Source: Bacillota bacterium
GTDB taxonomy: Bacteria > Bacillota_I > Bacilli_A > RFN20 > CAG-288
Length of the DNA: 12,277 nt
NCBI GenBank assembly: GCA_023459795.1
Contig: JAEWSP010000012.1
Location: 1 to 12,277 of the forward strand
Reading direction: 5' to 3'
Of the stretch, positions 1 to 5,884 are shown in pieces. The translations under genes and the position numbers were made by a program. Each line of letters begins with the position of its first letter. Positions within the stretch are counted from its first letter, which is position 1. The notes beneath the pieces are model-generated. The model saw only the letters and a program-made list of their open reading frames with translations. It was not told where the DNA came from and did not search any database.

Positions 1-24
1 CCTCTGATCCGTCGTGTATTTCAT
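1..24 (-). CDS. Start of IS3-family transposase OrfA (partial)
   Basis: Only the first eight codons are inside the window, reading MKYTTDQR. This matches what I remember of the N-terminus of small helix-turn-helix OrfA proteins of Firmicute IS3 elements (MKYT-x-x-QR-L-E-I-G...). In the family, OrfA binds the element ends and is joined to the OrfB integrase by a frameshift. The start is supported by an AGGAGG ribosome site at 35-40, ten bases upstream on the minus strand. The short length leaves real doubt, but the adjacent terminal repeat supports the call. Confidence 0.5.
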
Positions 25-31
25 CGAAAAA

Positions 32-53
32 GCCCCTCCTGTGGCTTCGGGGC
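32..53 (-). promoter_or_regulatory. Hairpin covering the transposase ribosome site
   Basis: On the minus strand, GCCCC (53-49) pairs with GGGGC (36-32) around a 12-nt loop. The AGGAGG ribosome site (40-35) runs from the loop into the 3' arm, and a short T run follows. In other IS elements, hairpins that hide the ribosome site limit translation from transcripts entering from outside. That role is inferred here. A weak terminator is the alternative reading. Confidence 0.45.
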
Positions 54-57
54 GGCC

Positions 58-87
58 GATGAACGAAGGGCATGCCCTTCGTTCATC
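58..87. repeat. 30-bp perfect palindrome inside the IS end
   Basis: GATGAACGAAGGGC is followed by AT and then by its exact reverse complement, giving a 30-bp palindrome with no mismatch. Flanking GGCC tetramers (54-57 and 91-94) extend the potential stem across a 3-nt bulge on one side. It lies between the terminal repeat and the transposase ribosome site, so any transcript entering from the yfhO side would fold into a very stable hairpin just before the start codon. Confidence 0.9.
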
Positions 88-103
88 ACTGGCCTACTCC
101 TCG

Positions 104-127
104 GTCCAACATTTGGGGTTCACTACA
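104..127 (-). repeat. Terminal inverted repeat of the IS3-family element
   Basis: The minus strand reads TGTAGTGAACCCC, then AAAT, then GTTGGAC, and begins with the TG tip usual for IS3-family ends. The outer boundary is placed at 127. The bases just outside (128-130, CGT) could be part of a 3-4 bp target duplication, which cannot be tested without the other end. Confidence 0.55.
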
Positions 128-152
128 CGTTGAGGCAGGGATTTTTTGTTCC

Positions 153-2919
153 CTAATTCTTTTCTTCCGTTCTCTTTTCTTCTCTTCGGTCGGACCGAAG
201 GAAGAAAACTGAGGAGAGGACGACAGAAGCAAGCCCTAGCAAAGAGAAAAGGAATCCTAAGATTCTTCCCTTGTCCGTATAAGTGAAGGAAACAGTATGG
301 GTTCCCTTGCTTAGTCCATCCAGATCGGTCGAGGAGAAGATATTGAATCTGGTCTCCGTCTTCTGTTTCTTCCCGTCGATCTTGATCGATACATTGTTCT
401 CATACGGAATCGTAAAGAGGAAACTCTGGTTCTCTTTTTCCAAAGAGAAAGTCCCGCTAAGGGTATAGGAGAAGAGGCTGTTTGTTTCTTTCAGGTCGAA
501 GGAAGCCTGCTTCTTTAAGGCGGCTGTCATAGAAGCAACGGCATCTTCGTTCTCATAAGCGATACACGGTTCCAGAACGACATGGTCCAGTACGTCGCTG
601 GTCTTCATCTCCAAAGTATGGCTGTGGCTGCTGGTATCCTGGAATCCGTATATTCCGTTCCTCCAGTAGTCCGAGAAGCGGACGCTTTTCCCGTCTAGCT
701 TGAAATCCATTCCGTTGAAGGTATTGTTCAAGGTGATATAAAGGTTCTTTCCGTAGGCCTCCTTGTCAACGGTAAAGCTTATGAGAAGAGTAGACGTCTT
801 GGAAGAGGAGGTCAGGCAGTGGTTCTGATCCTCGTCGATCGTTACGCTTGCTCCGCTTCCTGCGACATAGGCGGAATAAGGAATCTTGGTATAGATAGGA
901 ACATAATCCTCTTCCAAGACGGCTTCCTTGTAGATTTCGTTCAGATAACGGAATTTGTCATACCAATTCACCTTGCCGGTTTCTTCGTCTAAGTCTCCTT
1001 CGTTGACAAAGGTAGCAGTGTTCTTGGAAGTAGCAAATCCTAAAGGAAGGGCATAAGGATTCTCATATACGGAAACTAGATTGCCTGTGCTTCTCTGCAG
1101 GGAAGAAAGATAAGGGAATGTATTCTCCCCGTTATCCAGGATATACTTGACCCCGAAGAAGGAAGAGATCCCTAAAGTCGATCCATAGGAGAAATGCTCG
1201 AAGTATCCATTAGACGCATACCCGACCTTCCCCATATAATCCATGACATTCCTCTTCTCGGTAGAGGAGAAATGACTCAGTCCGTTATAGGAATAGAACA
1301 TCGGATCATTGTCGTTGTAGTCTAGTACCCCGGCCCTGTTGAAAGTATCCTCCATCCGGAAAAGGGTGGGATCGGAAGATTGCAGGGCATCGATCTCGGA
1401 AGAAAGACTGTCAGCTACCGCATACGTATCGGAAGACAGGTATTCCATTTCCCCGCTGTTCTTCTTCAAGACCCGGTCTTCCCCCAGGTATGCACTATAG
1501 AAAGCCGTAGGAAGGATCAGCAGAGAAAGTGCAAGAACAGACTTGGGATGAGGTTTCTTAGGACGGGAAGAGAAGAATGTGCAAAGGAAGAGGATTACGA
1601 CAGCTCCTTCATAAAGAAGAAGACCTATATAGTCGAAAGGCTGTCCCGAAATATATTTATTTCCGGTTTTGGCGATGAGGAAGTAGACAGGAAGCGGCAG
1701 AAGAAGAGGGATAAGGTAGGACCAAAGAGGAGATGAAGAAAAAGACCGGGATTCTTTCCCGCCAAGATAGACCAGGAAGAAAGAGAAGATAAAAGCAAAC
1801 CGGGTCGGAAACCAGGTTGGATAGGCAAGTCCGTGCCAAAGGAGATAGAGCGGTCCGTAGATGCAAGAAAGAGAGAAGAACAGGAAAAGGATTCCGTCTC
1901 CGATCCTCTCTTTTCCGGGGTTTGCGGGATTGCAGAAATAGAGAAGGGCTAAGACTAGAACTGGGAGAGATGTAAAAAGCGGGCTATAGCCATAGGAATA
2001 GGAAAGAGAAGGAACATTGTATCCAAGAGTCAGGAAACCCGAAAAGAAATCTCCCAGCGTCTCCGTAAAAAGTCCAAGCTCCACGGAATTGAATCCAACC
2101 TTGGTTCCGGAGAAATGAGAGAAGGCAGTAAGCCACCCAACAGCAGAAAGAAGTCCTCCGGAAAGAGAAAGAAGAAGAAAACGGAAGACATTTCCGTTGT
2201 TCCTCTTCTCTTTTTCCGTATGGAAGAAGAATTCATCCAGGAAGAAGAGGACAGAGAAGAAGCAAATCATGGCACCTGTATACCAGGAAGAATAGAGAGC
2301 ATATGCAAGAGCAAGCGGGTAAAGCCAGTATTCTTTTTTCTTCATCATATCCAGAAGCCCCAGGACTACAAGAGGCAGGACCATTGCCCCGTCCAACCAC
2401 ATCGGGGTAAAGAAATAGACGAAGCAGTAGCTCATTGCTCCATAGGAGAAAGAGAGGGCAAGGGAAAGGAACCGGTTGTTCTTCCCCTGACGGGAAAGAA
2501 GAAGGCTCATCTGGAAACCAGAAATAGCCATCTTGGCAAGATTTGAGAAAATCAGGAAGTCCGGGACCTCTGCTTCCTTAACTAAGACAAGGAGTAAATT
2601 GAAAGGCGAAGCAAGATAATAGGAGAAGATAGACTGATAATCTCCGCCAAAGCATTTCTTCAGGGTATAGATCAAGGATCCATGGTTCAGAAGGATGTTC
2701 CTGTAATCCCGGTAATAGGCGATATACTGTCCGTTTTCCGTCGCTCATAAGGATGGTCTTCCCGCCCGAGACAAAAGGAGAGAATCCGTTCAGAGAAAAG
2801 ATTAGGATTCCGAAAAGAAAAACCAAAAGAAAAGAGAGGCCGGCAAACAAGAGATCCCTAATAATGGGGTGATCTTTATGACTGATCCGATGGAGGAGAA
2901 GACTCTTTTCTTTTTGCAT
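153..2919 (-). pseudogene. yfhO: YfhO-family membrane glycosyltransferase, one-base frameshift
   Basis: YfhO proteins are large polytopic membrane proteins (GT-C-like). In Bacillus and Listeria they work with a CsbB-type enzyme to transfer a sugar from an undecaprenyl-phosphate carrier to cell-surface polymers such as lipoteichoic acid. With one base removed the gene encodes about 921 residues, the usual family size. Residues 1-60 lie in one frame (first helix and ...LNGFSPF...ILMSDG) and the rest in another (GQYIAYYRDYRNILL, then FGGDYQSIFSYYLASPFNLL, the conserved N-terminal region). About twelve further helices follow up to residue ~460. A long extracytoplasmic beta-rich domain and a final helix near residues 890-910 complete it. 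The downstream frame alone runs 153-2675 and can begin only at a TTG lacking a ribosome site. The 113-codon N-terminal frame runs 2919-2578. The ATG at 2919 has no clear Shine-Dalgarno sequence. The gene may be truly broken, or the extra base may be a consensus error. Confidence 0.85.
2734..2737 (-). other. Frameshift site in yfhO (one extra A)
   Basis: The minus strand reads GACGGAAAACGGACAGTAT. Deleting one A from the AAAA run gives S-D-G-N-G-Q-Y-I and restores one frame from the ATG at 2919 to the stop at 153. Four As are too short for a typical slippery run, and I see no stimulatory structure, so programmed frameshifting is unlikely. Confidence 0.8.
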
Positions 2920-2925
2920 AGAAAT

Positions 2926-2954
2926 ATTTTATTTCTAAATGAAAAGAGAATAAA
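2926..2954 (-). promoter_or_regulatory. Possible promoter for yfhO
   Basis: On the minus strand, TTTATT (2954-2949) is separated by 17 bases from TAAAAT (2931-2926), which ends six bases before the yfhO ATG. Transcription would then begin at or next to the start codon, fitting the absence of a ribosome site. The -35 box is poor. Read-through from the GntR gene 71 bp upstream is an alternative, since I see no terminator between them. Confidence 0.35.
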
Positions 2955-2990
2955 CAAAAGAAATAAGCAAAAGCGAAAGAAAAATGAAGT

Positions 2991-3674
2991 TTATGGATGA
3001 TAGACGAAAAATTCCGGGTGCCTTTCTTTTACCTTCTGCAAGGCGACAAGGCTACTGTTATTGTGGTCATAAACGACTTTTGGAAGCTTAGTCCGGTCTT
3101 TAGACTCCAGAACATCAACAATTCTCTCGTGGATGCTGTAAAGAAGTTCTGCTTCTTCGTTGCCCCTCAAAAAAGCAAGAAAGCGGAATCTTTGATAAAG
3201 GGAGGATTCCTGGTTCAGCCTTTTCAGGATGTCCATTCTGCCGGCTTTCACGGAAAGGTAGGCATGGAAGGCGTCATCCAGTTCGATATAGTTCTCGGCC
3301 AGCCTCATCTCTTCTCCTTTCTGTTCTTCGGAAAGCCGCTTCATTCCAGCAAGGATATCCCGGAGATGGGCGAAATCCTCTTCGGATAGCCGGCTCATCA
3401 CTTCGGAAAGGATCTGTACTTCGACCGCGCTCCGTATATAGGCTGTATTCTCGATCCAGTGTTCATCCACTTTCGAGACGAAAGTCCCGCTCTGGGAATG
3501 TACTTCGACAAGGCCGTCGCATTCCAGATGCTTCAGGACATCTCTTATCGGGGTTCTGGAAACCTGATACTTCCTAGCGATTTCCACTTCGCCGAATCTG
3601 GTTCCGGGTTTGTACTTCAGGCGGATGATATCCCCTTTCAGGGCATCATAGATCTTTATGCTGTCCCTGGTCAT
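2991..3674 (-). CDS. GntR-family transcriptional regulator, FadR/FCD type
   Basis: This is a DNA-binding regulator of 227 residues, the normal length for the FCD branch of GntR proteins. Residues 5-68 form the winged helix-turn-helix, with the typical motif EVEIARKYQVSRTPIRDVLK around 29-48 followed by LEC-DG-LVE and GTFV. Residues 75-215 form the all-helical FCD domain. Its usual metal-binding residues appear present: D133 and H137 (DDAFH), H182 (SIHERI) and H204 (VYDHN). FCD regulators usually sense small organic acids or sugar acids and control the matching catabolic genes. No such gene lies nearby, so the ligand is unknown. The ATG overlaps the upstream stop as ATGA, with GAGGAG eleven bases before it, so translation is probably coupled to the PucR-like gene. 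Confidence 0.88.
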   Translation of the reverse strand: MTRDSIKIYDALKGDIIRLKYKPGTRFGEVEIARKYQVSRTPIRDVLKHLECDGLVEVHSQSGTFVSKVDEHWIENTAYIRSAVEVQILSEVMSRLSEEDFAHLRDILAGMKRLSEEQKGEEMRLAENYIELDDAFHAYLSVKAGRMDILKRLNQESSLYQRFRFLAFLRGNEEAELLYSIHERIVDVLESKDRTKLPKVVYDHNNSSLVALQKVKERHPEFFVYHP

Positions 3675-4246
3675 TGTGCTTTTTTCTCCTCGGAAGAGAG
3701 ATTGAAACGGTTGATAAGAGCATACACAAACATAACATTCTCGAACTGATCAAGACTGATTCCGGTCCGCTTTTCAAATGCCTTAACCCTATAGGTAACG
3801 GTGTTCCGATGGACATAAAGAGGATAGGAACTGATAAGCGGAGACCTGCCCGTCTCAATATAAACTTTGATGGTATGAACAATCTCCGGATTCTCCTTTG
3901 TTACAAGGGGAAGGAAGCTGTCATAGATTTCCGGATTCTTCTCCCCCAGGGAAAAAAGGCTGGCTAGGGAAGCGTGGGGAACAAGTTCCAAGAAAGGAAT
4001 GCAGCTTGAAAAATCCCTGTTTGGGATAATAAGGCCTTTGACCTCCCCTTTGCTTTCCCTTGTAAGCTCCTGGAACCGGGAATATAGAATAGCTTCCTCT
4101 TTGGTGCTTTCCAAAAGAAGAAGCTCATGCCAGGAATCGATTTCCTGGTTGAGAATACTTCTCCTGAATAGATTCCGGAGTTCGAGGTTCAGCACCTCCT
4201 TTTCTTCGGGAAGCCCGAAGAAGAGCAGGACGAAGATAGCCTTCAT
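3671..4246 (-). CDS. PucR/CdaR-type helix-turn-helix protein, short
   Basis: The C-terminal 70 residues match the PucR-family DNA-binding domain: a helix (ENPEIVHTIKVYIETG), then YPLYVHRNTVTYRVK with HRNT at 146-149, then EKRTGISLDQFENVMFVYAL. PucR/CdaR proteins activate genes for purine, sugar-diacid and related catabolism. They normally carry several hundred residues of sensor and GGDEF-like sequence before this domain. Here only about 115 residues precede it. That part begins with hydrophobic strands (MKAIFVLLFFGLPEE) and matches no sensor I recognise; it may be a reduced version of the middle domain. The start has a perfect AAGGAGG seven bases upstream. The gene lies 40 bp after the membrane protein gene and overlaps the GntR gene by 4 nt. 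Confidence 0.75.
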   Translation of the reverse strand: MKAIFVLLFFGLPEEKEVLNLELRNLFRRSILNQEIDSWHELLLLESTKEEAILYSRFQELTRESKGEVKGLIIPNRDFSSCIPFLELVPHASLASLFSLGEKNPEIYDSFLPLVTKENPEIVHTIKVYIETGRSPLISSYPLYVHRNTVTYRVKAFEKRTGISLDQFENVMFVYALINRFNLSSEEKKAQ

Positions 4247-4286
4247 CTTCCTTCCTCCTTGTTTCTTTTGCCAGTATCAGAATGGA

Positions 4287-4880
4287 TCAGCGAGACAGTC
4301 CGCTTTCCTGGTAATAGGCATAGCCGAAAGCAAGAGCACCGGCAGCAAATATGTTCTGAATGCCGGCAAGATAAGATATCCATCCTTGCTTAGACAGGAT
4401 TAAGATAACAATTAGGAGAATAGTGGAAACAGAGACTAAAACCATGTTCACAAGAAGCAGCTGGATAGTCGTATTTGCGTTTTTCAGCGTCCGCACATTG
4501 CTTTGCATCGCACAAAGGACTGCTACGATGAGTAACAGGATTGCCGAAATCAGATCGATGCCGGAACGGGCGATCCGGAATCCCTTCAGGACAGTGTCGG
4601 AAGAACTCGAACGGCAGAGGTTGATCAGAGTATCAATGCCGTCTCCCCAGTCCAGGAAATTGCCGACGATGATGAAAGCAAAAGAAACAAGCATCAGGAA
4701 TCTAGCATATTGTTTCTGCCCAAGGAGGACAAAGACAAGCAGGCTTCCGTAAAGAAGGATTACCATTGCGCCTCGGATCACGGAACCAATAGAACCGGAA
4801 GCGAAATTGCAGATGGCTCCTAGGAGCAAAGCCATTCCAAGCATAAGGACAAAACCCAAGCGGACATTCTTCTTTGTCAT
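4287..4880 (-). CDS. Six-helix membrane protein of unknown function
   Basis: I do not recognise this 197-residue protein. It is almost entirely membrane-embedded, with predicted helices near residues 8-26, 34-53, 59-77, 107-125, 138-163 and 168-189. A soluble loop between helices three and four contains LDWGDGIDTL and a Ser-rich CRSSSSDT stretch. The short N-terminus MTKKNVR is basic, suggesting an inside start. There is no signal peptide cleavage site or catalytic motif I can name. It is the first gene of a probable operon with the PucR-like and GntR regulators, so it could be a sensor, or simply be expressed with them. A GAGGA ribosome site lies ten bases before the ATG. Confidence 0.75.
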   Translation of the reverse strand: MTKKNVRLGFVLMLGMALLLGAICNFASGSIGSVIRGAMVILLYGSLLVFVLLGQKQYARFLMLVSFAFIIVGNFLDWGDGIDTLINLCRSSSSDTVLKGFRIARSGIDLISAILLLIVAVLCAMQSNVRTLKNANTTIQLLLVNMVLVSVSTILLIVILILSKQGWISYLAGIQNIFAAGALAFGYAYYQESGLSR

Positions 4881-4906
4881 TCTAGATATCCTCGTTACTT
4901 GTCGTT

Positions 4907-4915
4907 ATTCTAGCA
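4907..4915 (-). promoter_or_regulatory. Extended -10 promoter of the membrane protein/regulator operon
   Basis: The minus strand carries TGCTAGAAT, a TGn extended -10 with TAGAAT, 26 bases before the ATG at 4880. No good -35 box lies at 16-18 bases (TTCTTC at best), which is common for extended -10 promoters. The upstream gene's terminator ends just behind it. Confidence 0.5.
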
Positions 4916-4930
4916 TAAAGAAAACGCAGG

Positions 4931-4966
4931 AAGAAAAAGAAGGGGTGGGCAAGCCCATCCCCTTCT
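4931..4966 (-). terminator. Intrinsic terminator of the BusR-like gene
   Basis: On the minus strand, AGAAGGGG-A-TGGGC pairs with GCCCA-CCCCTTCT across a TT loop, with one bulged A. The stem is followed by TTTTTCTT. It lies 17 bp after the stop of the regulator gene. Confidence 0.88.
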
Positions 4967-4982
4967 ATAAATCGAAGAAAGA

Positions 4983-5657
4983 CTACTTGGTTTCGCCGCC
5001 CTCAGCGTTCTGATCGGCATTCTGATTGAGAACACCATAGGTCAGGAAGGAAAGGACACGGTCGAAAGTCAGATCATCCTTGCCGACGAAGATAAGCTTA
5101 TCTCCGCTGTGAAGGACGAAATCCGGGCCGACGGACTGACGGGTGATGTTATCCGCGCCGACAACCGCGACGATGGTAGCTTCCGTATAGTTCCAGAAAT
5201 AAACTTCGCCAACGGTCTTGCCGTTGATCCAGCTTCCCTGCGGGATTTCGGTAGTGGAGAACTTGACGGCTTCGGTCGTCTGATAAGTGAAGGAATCCTT
5301 CATATCATCGATGGCCTTCTCCAGCTCTTCCTGAACAGCATCCTGCTTCTTGATGATTTCCAGGACCTCAGCATACTTGTTCTTGATCTGGGTCTCGCTC
5401 TTCCATTCATTGGCGAAATCCTGTGCATGGAGAACGGAATCGACATAAACGCCGACGCCTCTCTTGGAAGAAACGACCTTCTCCTTCTCCAAAATATTAA
5501 GAGCCTTACGGACAGTCTCCGGAGAGACACCGTATTCAGCTCCTAAGATCGAGCGCCCTTTGAGCAGCGTTCCTTCCGGATAATCACCCGTAAGGACCTT
5601 ACCGCAAATATCCTGAGCGATTTTGATATATCTCGGGGTACTTCTTTCTTTAGCCAT
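4983..5657 (-). CDS. BusR-like regulator: GntR winged helix fused to RCK_C
   Basis: Residues 8-73 form a GntR winged helix of the YtrA type (GVSPETVRKALNILEKEKVV, wing KRGVGVYV). Residues 85-122 look like a helical coiled-coil linker. Residues 131-195 form an RCK_C (TrkA_C) ligand domain with the conserved pattern IPQGSWINGKTVGEV...TIVAVVG...L-H-SGDKLIFVG. This architecture and length (224 residues) match BusR of streptococci and lactococci. BusR binds c-di-AMP through RCK_C and represses an osmolyte importer. Whether this protein binds c-di-AMP is inferred from architecture alone; the tail (NQNADQNAEGGETK) is atypical and acidic. No busAB genes are present here, and the divergent neighbour is a membrane protein of a different type. 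The start has GGAGG eight bases upstream. Its own promoter overlaps a palindrome, suggesting autoregulation. Confidence 0.85.
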   Translation of the reverse strand: MAKERSTPRYIKIAQDICGKVLTGDYPEGTLLKGRSILGAEYGVSPETVRKALNILEKEKVVSSKRGVGVYVDSVLHAQDFANEWKSETQIKNKYAEVLEIIKKQDAVQEELEKAIDDMKDSFTYQTTEAVKFSTTEIPQGSWINGKTVGEVYFWNYTEATIVAVVGADNITRQSVGPDFVLHSGDKLIFVGKDDLTFDRVLSFLTYGVLNQNADQNAEGGETK

Positions 5658-5681
5658 AGTTTATTCCTCCAATAGCTAGTT

Positions 5682-5698
5682 CTATAAAACAATTATAG
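5682..5698. promoter_or_regulatory. Candidate operator: palindrome over the -10 box
   Basis: CTATAA and TTATAG are perfect 6-bp inverted repeats with a 5-bp spacer, and the second arm is part of the -10 box of the BusR-like gene. A dimeric GntR-type protein bound here would block its own promoter. The arms are AT-only apart from their ends, so part of the symmetry could simply reflect the -10 sequence. Confidence 0.4.
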
Positions 5699-5720
5699 GC
5701 AAACAAACCTTGTGAATCAA
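5692..5720 (-). promoter_or_regulatory. Promoter of the BusR-like gene
   Basis: On the minus strand, TTGATT (5720-5715) and a perfect TATAAT (5697-5692) are separated by exactly 17 bases, 34 bases before the start codon. This is the best-matching promoter in the window. Confidence 0.75.
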
Positions 5721-5821
5721 CACGAAAAAGAGGAAATACGGAAGAAACGATTTCAAAAAAAAAACAAATTGGTTCTATAAAAAGGCATAAAACAAGCCGG
5801 GAATACTGTAATATATAGAGG

Positions 5822-5850
5822 TTGTAATTTTCCCTATTTTAAGAGATAAT
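5822..5850 (+). promoter_or_regulatory. Promoter of the 442-residue membrane protein gene
   Basis: TTGTAA (5822-5827) and GATAAT (5845-5850) are 17 bases apart, 34 bases before the ATG at 5885. The ribosome site is a modest AAAAGG seven bases upstream of the start. Confidence 0.65.
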
Positions 5851-5884
5851 AGAATGCGTTGTTTTAGAAAGAAAAGGCTAGCTT

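Larger units (their letters stand above)
1..127 (-). mobile_element. End of an IS3-family insertion sequence (transposase 5' side)
   Basis: Read on the minus strand, this stretch starts with a terminal repeat of the TGTAGTGAACCCC...GTTGGAC type, the form used by many IS3-family (IS150-like) elements of Firmicutes. It continues through a perfect palindrome and a hairpin with an AGGAGG ribosome site, and then the first codons of a transposase-like protein. The element runs off the left edge, so its second end and target duplication cannot be seen. It lies 25 bp past the yfhO stop codon, suggesting insertion into the yfhO 3' flank. The family call rests on the repeat and eight residues, so it is moderate; the subgroup is a guess. 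Confidence 0.6.
5679..5782 (+). repeat. Direct repeat GTTCTATAAAA, two copies in the divergent spacer
   Basis: The 11-mer GTTCTATAAAA occurs at 5679-5689 and again at 5772-5782, 93 bp apart. One copy is at the regulator's -10 box, and the other lies 40 bp upstream of the -35 box of the divergent membrane protein gene. The spacing is near nine helical turns. These could be two binding sites of the same regulator. Confidence 0.5.

Noticed and set aside
2115..2546. 143-codon plus-strand frame antisense to yfhO
   Set aside because: Its composition is Lys/Glu-rich, as expected from the complement of Phe/Leu-rich membrane codons. It has no ribosome site, and yfhO family sequence lies on the other strand.
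2734..2737. Programmed ribosomal frameshifting in yfhO
   Set aside because: The run has only four As. There is no internal Shine-Dalgarno or downstream structure that I can see, and the family does not use frameshifting.
4963..4972. A further TTCTATAAA-like copy of the regulator's repeat
   Set aside because: It is formed by the 3' arm of the terminator hairpin plus adjacent AT sequence, and it is not next to a promoter of the divergent pair.
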